NCBI GenBank assembly: GCA_016293845.1
Contig: JAEDDH010000002.1
Location: forward strand, 1-64,000
Direction of reading: 5' to 3'
Length of the DNA stretch: 64,000 nt
From: Bacteroidales bacterium
GTDB taxonomy: Bacteria; Bacteroidota; Bacteroidia; Bacteroidales; UBA3824
In this document: positions 16,766 to 25,665 of the stretch, in pieces
Position numbering within the stretch: the first letter of the stretch is position 1
How the letters are laid out: each line of letters opens with the position of its first letter
Position numbers and translations under genes: made by a program
The notes under the pieces: model-generated
What the model saw: only the letters and a program-made list of their open reading frames with translations
What the model was told of the DNA's origin: nothing
Databases searched by the model: none

Positions 16766-17185
16766 TTATATTTCTGTAATTGCAAATTCTATTTTCTTGT
16801 TTACTCGTTTTCGAAACATATATAATAAGGTGTAGTATACAGGCAGTGTTGCAAGCGCAGCCAAGCACCCAACGTCTTGGTTTCCAGTGGTAAATATCAC
16901 TGCCGCCATCACTGCAAAGAGCAATATCAACGGGTATACGTAGGCAAGCATTACGCTTTTGGAGGCGGTTTTTGCGCTGAGGCTTACGTTTACTTTTTGT
17001 CCGGGCTTAAAGTCCGAACCCTCTTTGCGGGCAACCTCCACCGTTATGAGTTGTCCTTTGCCGCCTTCGCAGATGGCTTTGGCGTGGCAATTGCCGCACG
17101 CTTCGCCTTTGTTGAAACTTGCCGAAACGCTCTCTTCGGTTACTTTTGTTACCGTACCTATATGACTTACAATATCTTGACGCAT
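16766..17185 (-). CDS. RseC-like membrane protein, first gene of rnf operon
   Basis: The ATG at 17185 is preferred over 17212 because it gives the family-like start MRQDIVSHIGTVTKV. The roughly 139-residue protein has an N-terminal domain with a Cys cluster (CGNCHAKAICEG) and two membrane helices, the layout of RseC/MucC (SoxR-reducing system component). Such genes often lead rnf operons in Bacteroidota. The Cys cluster may bind a metal or cluster and help reduce or assemble the complex, but this is not established here. It lies 28 bp before rnfB. Confidence 0.82.
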   Translation of the reverse strand: MRQDIVSHIGTVTKVTEESVSASFNKGEACGNCHAKAICEGGKGQLITVEVARKEGSDFKPGQKVNVSLSAKTASKSVMLAYVYPLILLFAVMAAVIFTTGNQDVGCLAALATLPVYYTLLYMFRKRVNKKIEFAITEI

Positions 17186-17209
17186 ATATATACCCTTGAT
17201 TCTATTGTG

Positions 17210-17241
17210 CAAATTTACGAGTGTTTTTTTTAAATAGCAAG
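17210..17241 (-). promoter_or_regulatory. Promoter of the rseC-like/rnf operon
   Basis: The minus strand carries CTTG (17241-17238), 20 nt, and TAAATTTG (17217-17210), matching the Bacteroidota consensus apart from one base. The ATG at 17185 is 24 nt downstream. Confidence 0.7.
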
Positions 17242-17279
17242 TAAAAATTACGTGTTACCCGTAAAAATGCTAAAAAAAA

Positions 17280-18161
17280 TTATCTCAGTTTGTCCACGCC
17301 AATCAGCAGTATGTCGTAGTCGAAATACTTTGCCGTGCCGGTTGCGCCGTCAGGTGTGATGAACCACATACGGTTATAGTCGGGTGTGCCATCGGGTTGT
17401 GTGCGCTTGAAAAATGCTGCGGATTGTGTTTCGCCCGATTTTGTTTTTACGGTTATTTGGTTGATTTTTAGCGAGTCGGGTAGGATAGGTGTGGTGCAGT
17501 ATTCGGCGGCGCAAAATGTGCCGAGCGCACCGAGCCACTGCCTTACGTTGGTTTGCGGAATGGCAAGCGGCTTATTTTCATAGTCTTTTACTACAAAGGT
17601 GTCGATGTTGAGACTTATCGAAAACGACTGTTTAGGGTCTAGAAAATGAGTTATTGATATTTGCGAAATGTTTTGGGCGTAGATTTCCAAAAGTGCGAGG
17701 TTTTTCCAATACGAAGGGTCGGGATTAAAATTGATTGTGGGCGAGATATTTAGTCCCGGAATGCCTACCACATAGCACTGTGAACCGTCTACGCTGCCCA
17801 CCATATTTGCTGACGATGGTATAGCGTTGAATTTCAATGTTTTGGTTAAACGTTCGCTTTGGTTGAAAACTTCAACTGTGTATTGAAAATCTTTTTTTGG
17901 GTCGTGATTGCTTATGCCTTGTATGTTAATGTCTCTGAGGGTGTTGAACAGGGCTTCAATTTTGCCACGCTCGGCGTAGAATAGGTTGTTGCCGTCGATG
18001 TCAATATACCATGCGGTGTCTTTTTTGAGGGTTATTGATTTGCCATTGTGAGTGATGCGCACCATTCCGCATTTGCTTGGATCAACTGTATAGTCGGGGT
18101 ATCCTCCGCACGCCACCGCCAAGAGGGTTATCATAAAAAGAAATAAATAACTGATTTTCAT
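17280..18161 (-). CDS. DUF4340-type lipoprotein next to GldFG
   Basis: This 293-residue lipoprotein (lipobox LAVACG) has the pattern of DUF4340 proteins that accompany GldG-type ABC transporter components: a short beta-rich region with ITLKKDTAWYIDIDGNN, EALFNTLRDI, and a repeated unit in the second half. It lies 4 bp after the GldF-GldG fusion gene and is probably translated with it. The function is unknown; the partnership suggests a periplasmic or membrane-anchored accessory of the transporter. Confidence 0.72.
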   Translation of the reverse strand: MKISYLFLFMITLLAVACGGYPDYTVDPSKCGMVRITHNGKSITLKKDTAWYIDIDGNNLFYAERGKIEALFNTLRDINIQGISNHDPKKDFQYTVEVFNQSERLTKTLKFNAIPSSANMVGSVDGSQCYVVGIPGLNISPTINFNPDPSYWKNLALLEIYAQNISQISITHFLDPKQSFSISLNIDTFVVKDYENKPLAIPQTNVRQWLGALGTFCAAEYCTTPILPDSLKINQITVKTKSGETQSAAFFKRTQPDGTPDYNRMWFITPDGATGTAKYFDYDILLIGVDKLR

Positions 18162-18165
18162 ATTG

Positions 18166-20652
18166 TTATTTTTTTGCCGAGTATTTTCTTTTTCTTACAA
18201 AATATATCACCACGCCTATAAGCCCAAGAATTGCGAGGGGTAGCACCACATTGATAAATCCGTAGAGTGTGCGTTCTTTTGTGGCTCGTTCTTTGTCTAA
18301 CACGCGGATTTTCACCTCTTTCATGCGGATGGTAAGCAGGTCATCGTCGCCGGTGAGGTAGTTGAGGGCGTTAACGATAAATTCTTTGTTGCCTTTGAAA
18401 GTTTTTTGCGTATTGCGGTCAAACCCAAGCGGATAAGCCTCACCTTTGGGCGAAATATCGTTGATAGCAAGGTCGCCGTCGGCTACCACAATCATTTTTG
18501 CAGGTTCTGATTTGGGTTTCACGGTCATTGCTCTGCCTCCAATGGTGCGTGTAGGACGGTCTTTGTAGAGTGATTCAAAACTGCCCTCCATCAGCACAGC
18601 GATATTTTGAAACGGACGGTTGTATTCGTCGGTGGTGTGGCGTTGGTTGATGCCGTCGAACGAAATCGAAACTGGCACAGGCACATTTTTGGAGTATTGG
18701 CTCGACGACAAAAGCACCGTTTTGGTAATGTCAGGATTTGCGCCCACAGTGTCGATTGTTCCTGCAAAACGGCAAAGAGTGTAATTCAAGTGCTTGGTAA
18801 TCGGGTTTTTAGCGCGGCTAAGAATGACAGGGAAGAAATCCCACGGGAAAAGTTTAATCTGCGGTTGGTTGTTGGGACCTGCCACTGCAAGACCCACAGG
18901 TGCACACTGCATATCTTTTATTAGGTCGGGATTCAGCCTTGCTCCGTAGGTAAAGAGCATATCGTCGAGATTCAAATCCAATGGCATAGCCGCCGAAACA
19001 GGAGCATTGTAGAGGCTGTCAAGGTCGGCAGTGGTGGCATCTACAAGCCACAGCACGCTTCCACCATTCATGATATATTGGTCGAGCACATACTTATCGT
19101 CTTCGCTGAAAGGCTTAGTGGGCTTGGCAATCACCACGGCGGCAAAATTATCCAACACGCCCGGATTGCCATTGATTGCGCCACGTCTAACTTCATAATA
19201 ATTAGAAAGTTCGGTGCTTATGTCGAGTACGCTCTGTTCGTCTGCCTCTCCGTGCCCCTCGATAAAAGCCACTTGGGGTTTTTCAATTTGCGACAGGCGG
19301 TAAATTGCGTTAGTAATCTCGTACTCAAATGTTTCCATGCTGTTGAATATGTTCTGTTCGTCGCCCGGGGCAAGTTGCGGGTCTTGGTTCAGAAGGTTGA
19401 TACCAATTTCGCGCACAATGGTGGTGTCGCGCATTGAGCCGTCGCTGCCGGTAACAGCATCCAATGTGTAACATATTATGGCACAGGGGAAAATCATAGT
19501 TTTGGTTTCTTTTTCCTGTGCAATGTCGTCGATTTCTACGGGTTTGAGTCCCATATCAAAAAGTTGCTTGTAGATACCGTAGCGGGCTTGTTTGTCGTCG
19601 TTTGCGGTGGGATTGATAAAAGTGTAGGCAATTTTGCTGCCTCCGTAGATACGAAATTCGTCTAAACGGTCTTTGATTTCGTTGCGCATACGCTTGAAAC
19701 TTACGGGCAGTTGCTCACCGTCTAAGTATACGCGTATCATTACGTTGCCTTTGAGATTGCCGAGGTATTGCTTGGTAAAGTCGGTGAGTGAATATTTTTT
19801 GTCGCCTGTAAGGTCGGCACGGAAAAACGCACTCATCGACAGTAAGTTAACAGCAATTATGGCAACAAACGCAATAATCATAGGGCGGATGGTTTTTGCG
19901 TTTCGGCTTTCTAATTTTGCCTTGGTAAGCAGCACAAACACTGCCGACGCCGACATAAAATATACAATATCGCGAGAATCGATAACGCCGCGGCTGATAG
20001 ATTTGTAATGAGCATCAATGCCGAGGTTCGACAGCAGAAGTCCAAATTTGCCGAGCAATCCTGTGGTGCCGAGCGCGTCGAAACCAAGATACATAAATAA
20101 GCACAAACCTATGGCAAGCAAGAAAGCAATTATTTGATTTTCAGTAAGCGACGAAGCCCAAATTCCGATAGCCGCATACACCGCCGCCAAAAAGAAGAGT
20201 CCGAGATATGCACCGAAAGTTTCGCCAAAGTCTATAATGTCGAGTTCCGCTCCCGAAACCTCGCTCTGACCTATTACGCCGAGACTTTTTATCGAAAAAT
20301 AGTAGATAATAGTTGGCAAAATAGAAATTACAATCAGCGTAAGGGCCGCCAAATATTTGGCAAGCACAATTTTAAGGTCGCTGACGGGCTGAGTGTAGAT
20401 AATTTCAAGCGTGCCTGATTTTTTTTCCTCGGCAAAGAGGCGCATAGTTACCGCCGGCACAAGGAAAAGGAAAATCCACGGTGCAATATTAAACAGCGGG
20501 TCGAGATATGCAAAACCGCTGTCGGGAATATTCATATCACCATGAAAAACCCACAGTATCAATCCGTTGACCAACAGAAAAACTGTTATTACTATATATC
20601 CCGTAATGGAACTAAAAAAGGCTGAAAGTTCTTTTTTAAACAATGACCACAT
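18166..20652 (-). CDS. gldG: GldF-GldG fusion, ABC transporter membrane and auxiliary component
   Basis: The first 250 residues are a GldF-like ABC-2 permease (FKKELSAFFSSITGYIVITVFLLVNG, FAEEKKSGTLEIIYTQP, six membrane segments). Residues from about 255 to 828 are a GldG-type auxiliary domain (RADLTGDKKYSLTDFTKQYL, then a large extracytoplasmic part with GHGEADEQSVLDI, and a C-terminal membrane helix before VRKRKYSAKK). In Flavobacterium these are separate proteins needed for gliding with the ATPase GldA. In Bacteroidales fused versions occur in non-gliding species. No GldA ATPase gene is in this window, so the ATPase must be encoded elsewhere. Confidence 0.88.
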   Translation of the reverse strand: MWSLFKKELSAFFSSITGYIVITVFLLVNGLILWVFHGDMNIPDSGFAYLDPLFNIAPWIFLFLVPAVTMRLFAEEKKSGTLEIIYTQPVSDLKIVLAKYLAALTLIVISILPTIIYYFSIKSLGVIGQSEVSGAELDIIDFGETFGAYLGLFFLAAVYAAIGIWASSLTENQIIAFLLAIGLCLFMYLGFDALGTTGLLGKFGLLLSNLGIDAHYKSISRGVIDSRDIVYFMSASAVFVLLTKAKLESRNAKTIRPMIIAFVAIIAVNLLSMSAFFRADLTGDKKYSLTDFTKQYLGNLKGNVMIRVYLDGEQLPVSFKRMRNEIKDRLDEFRIYGGSKIAYTFINPTANDDKQARYGIYKQLFDMGLKPVEIDDIAQEKETKTMIFPCAIICYTLDAVTGSDGSMRDTTIVREIGINLLNQDPQLAPGDEQNIFNSMETFEYEITNAIYRLSQIEKPQVAFIEGHGEADEQSVLDISTELSNYYEVRRGAINGNPGVLDNFAAVVIAKPTKPFSEDDKYVLDQYIMNGGSVLWLVDATTADLDSLYNAPVSAAMPLDLNLDDMLFTYGARLNPDLIKDMQCAPVGLAVAGPNNQPQIKLFPWDFFPVILSRAKNPITKHLNYTLCRFAGTIDTVGANPDITKTVLLSSSQYSKNVPVPVSISFDGINQRHTTDEYNRPFQNIAVLMEGSFESLYKDRPTRTIGGRAMTVKPKSEPAKMIVVADGDLAINDISPKGEAYPLGFDRNTQKTFKGNKEFIVNALNYLTGDDDLLTIRMKEVKIRVLDKERATKERTLYGFINVVLPLAILGLIGVVIYFVRKRKYSAKK

Positions 20653-20810
20653 AATTATTCGCTATTTTTTTGCAAAAATACACTATAATAAGTATATTTG
20701 AATCTGCAATCTCTGAAAATTTTTGTAATTTTACAACATTTAACTGACAAATTTTACATAATGCGCTTTTTAAATCAACAAATTAATATAAACTAATAAA
20801 ATTGACGACT

Positions 20811-21067
20811 ATGAAAAAATTCAACTTTTTTTGCTTTGATGGCGGCATTTACCGCAATGTTTGCATTCTCTTCGTGAAGTGATGACTTCGACTTGGATAC
20901 CTATTTTGAAACAGAGTACGACGAGTGAGTACGAAGTGGATGAAATATTTTCTGCTCCCGGCACTTACGAAGTTTGGCTCACAATCGAGAACGATGACGC
21001 GAGCGACGATTTCAAAAAAGTGGTTTTCATTCACCCTAAAAGCTTAAACGAAACGCAACCTGATTAG
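20811..21067 (+). pseudogene. Dead lipoprotein gene remnant
   Basis: A start codon at 20811 (MKKFNFF) is followed by a frame slip in a T-rich run. One frame then reads ALMAAFTAMFAFSS and hits TGA exactly where the lipobox Cys (TGC/TGT) is expected, continuing with SDDFDLDTYFETEYDE. A further shift gives the last frame, with STTSEYEVDEIFSAPGTYEVWLTIENDD, which resembles a PKD-like beta-domain, ending at 21067. Signal peptide, acidic mature start and beta-domain in three frames show a decayed lipoprotein gene. Confidence 0.65.
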
Positions 21068-21080
21068 CAAGAATAAAAAA

Positions 21081-21116
21081 AAGGGCTGACATCAATTTTG
21101 TGTCAGCCTTTTTTAT
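21081..21116. terminator. Bidirectional terminator
   Basis: GGCTGACA (21084-21091) pairs with TGTCAGCC (21101-21108), with T-runs on both strands. It serves the nucleoside transporter gene on the minus strand and the dead lipoprotein gene on the plus strand. Confidence 0.8.
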
Positions 21117-21135
21117 TGTATTTAATAAGGTGTGC

Positions 21136-22428
21136 CTACTTGGCAGCCTCATTTTGTTCGGGAGTGTGTTTGTATTTGAATATCAGTGCAAAGAGTATTG
21201 CAATTACCAAAGCGTATGCGGCAAAGATATACCACGATTGTATCCATCCTGCCCAACGTGCCATTGGTTCGGTGGCTTGGTCCATACAGTGGTTGGCGTT
21301 GATAATTGCCTGAGCCGAAAGTGTTCCCACTGTTGCGCCTATGCCGTTGGTCATCATCATAAACAAGCCTTGAGCCGATGAGCGGATTTTTGTGTTGGTG
21401 GTTTTGTCGATGTAGAGCGAACCTGAAATATTAAAGAAGTCGAATGCTACACCGTAAACAATACAACTAAGCACAAAGAGCCAAACGCCGCTGCCCGGGT
21501 TGCCAAGACCAAAGAATGTAAACCTCAAAACCCACGCTATCATTGCTATGAGCATCACCTTTTTGATACCTAACTTTTTGAGGCAAAATGGGATAAGGAG
21601 TATGCACAGAGTTTCGGAAATTTGCGAAAGCGAAATCAAGATGTTGGCGTGCTGCACTCCAAAAGTATCTTTAAACATATCAATATCGCCAAAACTTGTG
21701 ATAAACGGATTGGCAAAACTGTTGGTGATTTGCAGGCACATACCAATGAGTGCCGAGAAAATGAAAAACACCGCAACCTTGTATTCCTTAAAGAGTTTCA
21801 ATGCATCAAGCCCAAACGCCTCGGCAAAAGTTTTCTTGCCTTTGTTTTCTTGAATTTTGCACGCCGGAAGGGTAAAAGCGTACAAGCCGAGAATTATACC
21901 GAGAATACCGCTTACCAAAAACTGATGAGGTGTGGCTTGAAATCCGAGAAGGTCTACCGTCCACATACTTGCGATAAAGCCCACAGTGCCGAGCGTACGG
22001 ATAGGCGGGAAATGTTTAACAGTGTCTAATCCATTGATGTCTAATGCGTTGTAAGCCACCGAAAACGACAGCGACAACGACGGCATATAAAACGCTATGG
22101 CTAAGAAAAATAGCGGATACATAACGCTCATTTGCGCCTCTGAGCCAGCGTTTAGGCAGTACAAACTTAGCGAAATCATTGCGGCAGCCGAAATCAAGTG
22201 GCACATACCGTAATTTTTTTGCGCCTGAATCCATCTATCGGCAATAATACCGATAAGGGCTGGCATAAACAGCGATGCAATACCTTGCGCCGAATAAAAC
22301 AATCCGATACTATCGGCAAAACCGTTTGAACCAAGGAAAGTGCCCATGCAGGTGAGATATGCACCCCATACTCCAAACTGCAAAAAGTTCATTACGGCGA
22401 GTTTAATTTTTATATTTTTATCTATCAT
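21136..22428 (-). CDS. Nucleoside:H+ symporter, MFS (NupG/XapB family)
   Basis: This 430-residue protein has twelve membrane segments and the nucleoside:proton symporter pattern: KIKLAVMNFLQFGVWGAYLTCMGTFL at the N-terminus, YSAQGIASLFMPALIGIIADRW in the first loop, and VKHFPPIRTLGTVGFIASMW in the middle. Family members import nucleosides such as adenosine or xanthosine across the inner membrane. The gene is monocistronic between a terminator and mltG, which lies upstream on the same strand with a 45-bp gap. Substrate preference cannot be read. Confidence 0.9.
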   Translation of the reverse strand: MIDKNIKIKLAVMNFLQFGVWGAYLTCMGTFLGSNGFADSIGLFYSAQGIASLFMPALIGIIADRWIQAQKNYGMCHLISAAAMISLSLYCLNAGSEAQMSVMYPLFFLAIAFYMPSLSLSFSVAYNALDINGLDTVKHFPPIRTLGTVGFIASMWTVDLLGFQATPHQFLVSGILGIILGLYAFTLPACKIQENKGKKTFAEAFGLDALKLFKEYKVAVFFIFSALIGMCLQITNSFANPFITSFGDIDMFKDTFGVQHANILISLSQISETLCILLIPFCLKKLGIKKVMLIAMIAWVLRFTFFGLGNPGSGVWLFVLSCIVYGVAFDFFNISGSLYIDKTTNTKIRSSAQGLFMMMTNGIGATVGTLSAQAIINANHCMDQATEPMARWAGWIQSWYIFAAYALVIAILFALIFKYKHTPEQNEAAK

Positions 22429-22473
22429 AATATAGGTGTTTAAAAAATATCAGCCAATTTTACGAAATAATTG

Positions 22474-23508
22474 TTATTTTAAACCTCTTTCGTCAAGTTT
22501 TTTTTGATATTCTTTGGCGTATACAAGGTGCTGTTGGTAAGTTTTGGCAAAATTGTGGTATCCCGAAAAATCGCTCTTTGCACACATATATATATAGTCG
22601 TTTGGTTTGTAGTTGAGCACCGATTCCAACGCATTCTTTTCCGGGAAATTGATAGGCGAGGGGGGAAGTCCCGGATTTTTGTAAGTGTTGTAAGGCGAAT
22701 CGGTTTCTATCATCTTGTTGGTAACGCGCTTAATAGTAAAATCTCCAATGGCATAAATCAGCGTAGGACAACTCTGCAAAGGCATATCAATCTTCAATCG
22801 GTTGAGATAAAGACCTGCAATTGTGGGTTGCTCCTCCTTGTGGACAGCCTGTTCGCTCTGAACAATCGATGCTAAAATGCTAACCTCCAACGGTGTAAGT
22901 CCGATGCTTTTTGCCTTAGCCTTGCGTTCGTCGGTCCAATATCGCTTGTAAAATTCGTACATACGGTCAACAAACTTTTCGGCGGTGGTGTTCCAATAAA
23001 AATCGTACGAATCGGGGATAAACAGTGCGTTGGCGGTAACATGATTAAAACCGTACTTATTTAAAAAGGTGTCGTCGGAGAGTAATTTATATAAATAAGT
23101 GCTGTCGATGGGAAGTTGATGCGAAATTTTGCCGCACAATTGACTTATGGTGCGTATATTGTTGAACGTAACGCGCACCGGCTCTTGGTTTCCTGAGCGC
23201 AAGAGATTGACAATTTGATTGTTGTTCATTCCGTCGGTGATGCGATAGCGTCCGCCCTTGATTTTTTGTGAGTAATGCTTCTGCTCAGCCACCCACTCAA
23301 AAGCGTCGGGGTCTTTCACTGTAAAATTCTTCAACAGACTGTCTTTCACGGCGTTGAAATCGGCATCGTCGGCAATGTAGAGAAACTTAGTTTGCTTTAC
23401 AAATACGTTGGGATTGTAGATTTTTTTGTAAAACGAATATCCAACCACACCGGCAACAGCAATGCCGGCAACCAATACGGCGGAAATAATTTTAATACTC
23501 TTTTTCAT
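22474..23508 (-). CDS. mltG: Endolytic murein transglycosylase MltG
   Basis: The ATG at 23508 gives the expected start MKKSIKIISAVLVAG with one membrane anchor (344 residues); an upstream ATG at 23538 adds ten residues of non-family sequence. The YceG-type domain is clear: VSILASIVQSEQAVHKEEQPTIAG followed by LYLNRLKIDMPLQSCPTLIYAIG, SPYNTYKNPGLPPSPI and the C-terminal SGYHNFAKTYQQH. MltG cleaves nascent glycan strands and sets their length. The usual SIVEKE motif reads SIVQSE here, so the first Glu is replaced and the second kept. Confidence 0.92.
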   Translation of the reverse strand: MKKSIKIISAVLVAGIAVAGVVGYSFYKKIYNPNVFVKQTKFLYIADDADFNAVKDSLLKNFTVKDPDAFEWVAEQKHYSQKIKGGRYRITDGMNNNQIVNLLRSGNQEPVRVTFNNIRTISQLCGKISHQLPIDSTYLYKLLSDDTFLNKYGFNHVTANALFIPDSYDFYWNTTAEKFVDRMYEFYKRYWTDERKAKAKSIGLTPLEVSILASIVQSEQAVHKEEQPTIAGLYLNRLKIDMPLQSCPTLIYAIGDFTIKRVTNKMIETDSPYNTYKNPGLPPSPINFPEKNALESVLNYKPNDYIYMCAKSDFSGYHNFAKTYQQHLVYAKEYQKKLDERGLK

Positions 23509-23808
23509 TGTGTAATAGTAAAATGTTTTTGGGCGCAAGTTAGCAAAAAAAATCTATCAGCGCAACCATTATATAGTTGGTATGCTTTTTGATTTATGAA
23601 CATTTACCATCAAAAAAAATGCGTAAAATTTTAACCTTTTTGTAGAGATATGTTATTTGGCTTAATATTAAGTTTACGTTAAAGATAATATTTTTTCATA
23701 TTTTAAAAAATACGATACAAACAATACTTAATCAGTTTATTAGCCGTATAAAGCGAATGCTATATTTGTTAAGTACACTTAACTTTGGACAAAAAAATAC
23801 AAAAAACG

Positions 23809-23840
23809 TTTGCATATTACAAAATAATGCTCTACATTTG
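23809..23840 (+). promoter_or_regulatory. Promoter of the M23 peptidase gene
   Basis: TTTG (23809-23812), 20 nt, TACATTTG (23833-23840): a perfect Bacteroidota promoter. The predicted start near 23847 gives a 5' leader of about 65 nt. The rest of the 400-bp gap between mltG and this gene (23509-23910) is AT-rich and shows no gene. Confidence 0.8.
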
Positions 23841-23910
23841 CACCAAGTAAAAAATCAAACGCAAGATGGTTTTTAGATAACCTGTTTGATTGAAACCAAA
23901 ATTATCAGTT

Positions 23911-24885
23911 ATGATAAAAAAAGTAAAATACAAATTTAACCCCAAGACATTGAGGTTTGAAGAAGAAAAATTTTCGTTCAGTAAGTTTATATATCAAAAA
24001 GTATTACCAAGAATAGCGTTTTCAGCGGTATTAGGAATAGGCTTAGGCACAGCAGCCACCTATTATATAGGATCACCCGCAGAGCGCGATGCACGCAACG
24101 AAAATGAAACCCTAAAACAGCAGTTTGCAGTACTCAACGAAAACCTATTGAAATGCGAAAACGAACTTGCTGAAATCCAAAATCGCGACGACAACGTTTA
24201 TAGAGCCATATTTGAAGCCAAACCCGTATCGCAAGTAGAAAGGCGAGGTGGTTTTGGTGGTATTGACCGCTACGAAATCTACCGCGGATACGACAATTCA
24301 AACACAATGGTAGAAACTGCTTACAAACTTGACGTAATTTCACGTGAGATTGTAGTTCAGTCAAAATCATTCGACGAGGTAGTAGACCTTGTAAAAGAAA
24401 AAGAAAAGATGTTGGCCTGCATCCCTTCTATCAGACCAATCGCCACAAAAGACTTTATCAGATTTGGATCTCCATTTGGCATGAGATTCCACCCAATACT
24501 CCATTATTCAAGACTCCACGCTGGTGTAGACCTCACCGCAGCTACTGGCACGCCCATCTATGCATCGGGTAGCGGTACTGTTATTTATTCAGGAGTTCAA
24601 ACAGGATACGGCAACGTAGTAAAAATCAATCACGGCTACGGTTATATGACTGTTTACGGACACTGCAGCAAACTGCTCGTAGAAACTGGTCAGAAGGTTA
24701 ACCGTGGCGACGTTATCGCTCTCGTGGGTAGCACCGGTCTTTCGACAAGTCCTCACCTCCACTACGAGGTACGCATCAACAACAATCCTGTAAACCCGAT
24801 CAACTTCTACAAAGATGGTCTTAGCGAGGAGGAATATCAAAAATTATTGGAAGCCTCAAAAGATCAGAATATTTACGAGAAATAA
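23911..24885 (+). CDS. M23 family metallopeptidase, membrane-anchored
   Basis: The ATG at 23911 (MIKKVKYKFNPKTLRFE) is preferred over 23890. The 324-residue protein has one membrane helix near residue 45, a coiled-coil (RNENETLKQQFAVLNENLLKCENELAEIQN) and a C-terminal LytM/M23 domain with all zinc ligands: HAGVD, and HLHYEV, with the middle loop YGHCSKL. The upstream coiled coil and the broad conservation of this layout in Bacteroidales suggest a cell-division or cell-wall remodelling endopeptidase. It is transcribed from a strong promoter and ended by a terminator. Confidence 0.92.
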   Translation: MIKKVKYKFNPKTLRFEEEKFSFSKFIYQKVLPRIAFSAVLGIGLGTAATYYIGSPAERDARNENETLKQQFAVLNENLLKCENELAEIQNRDDNVYRAIFEAKPVSQVERRGGFGGIDRYEIYRGYDNSNTMVETAYKLDVISREIVVQSKSFDEVVDLVKEKEKMLACIPSIRPIATKDFIRFGSPFGMRFHPILHYSRLHAGVDLTAATGTPIYASGSGTVIYSGVQTGYGNVVKINHGYGYMTVYGHCSKLLVETGQKVNRGDVIALVGSTGLSTSPHLHYEVRINNNPVNPINFYKDGLSEEEYQKLLEASKDQNIYEK

Positions 24886-24975
24886 ATAATGGCTTGAAAT
24901 CCAACGGATTAAAACCCGTCAACTAAAATGGATATTTAAGAAAGTTTATACATAGTTACCATAGTGATAATTTTT

Positions 24976-25011
24976 TGGGGGTTGTTTTTTTGAATGACCC
25001 CCTTTTTTTTT
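24976..25011 (+). terminator. Intrinsic terminator of the M23 peptidase gene
   Basis: GGGGGT (24977-24982) pairs with ACCCCC (24997-25002), followed by nine Ts. Confidence 0.8.
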
Positions 25012-25111
25012 GTCAATTGTTGACAATTATGCCCACCATTTTGATTATTTGGCATAAATTTTTCTATAAGAAGATAACAAATAGAATCATCATTATTAAT
25101 AAACAAAAAAA

Positions 25112-25633
25112 ATGATCAATAACCAAAAGTTCCATATCATCAGGGTGTTTGTTTTCGGAACACTCCTCAAAGGTGAAAGATTCGACTTCTATATGGGAGG
25201 AAGCACTTTCAAAGGCACATACTACAGCCGCGGCCAACTTATGATGGCAGAAAACGGTAGCGTTTACATCGACACTAAAGACCATACTGCATATACCGTT
25301 GGCGAGGTTCATCTTGTAGACTACTCGTGCTTGCAGCGTATCAACCACTTAGAGTCGCATTCGGGCGAATTTCCCAAAGGTTACGACCTTACACTTATTC
25401 CCACTTGGTCGGTAGAAAAAAATCCTGACCACAATTTCAACCTCGACAATGCAGAACTTTGCTTCTACTACCGCCGTCGCAACGAACCTATCAAAATTGT
25501 TGGTGGCGATTACAAAAAATTTCAAGACAATGTAGATGTAATTGGCAAATTTCTCCTTGACGAAAAGAAACGCGAACTCAACGAGGAAGATATTATGGAG
25601 TATATGCGTCAACGTATGTTCTTGGATTTCTAA
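25112..25633 (+). CDS. Gamma-glutamylcyclotransferase-fold (AIG2-like) protein
   Basis: This 173-residue protein has the GGCT-fold start VFVFGTLLKGERFDFYMGGSTFKGTYY, where YGTL is replaced by FGTL. A conserved acidic position follows in a beta-barrel region (INHLESHSGEFPKGYDLTLIP). Members cyclise gamma-glutamyl amines or act on related adducts; others have no known role. The C-terminal 40 residues form an extra helix (DEKKRELNEEDIMEYMRQRM). It is followed 32 bp later by the Nramp-family gene and may be cotranscribed with it. Confidence 0.65.
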   Translation: MINNQKFHIIRVFVFGTLLKGERFDFYMGGSTFKGTYYSRGQLMMAENGSVYIDTKDHTAYTVGEVHLVDYSCLQRINHLESHSGEFPKGYDLTLIPTWSVEKNPDHNFNLDNAELCFYYRRRNEPIKIVGGDYKKFQDNVDVIGKFLLDEKKRELNEEDIMEYMRQRMFLDF

Positions 25634-25665
25634 CTGATTGTTTTTTAACAAAATTATTTATACAA

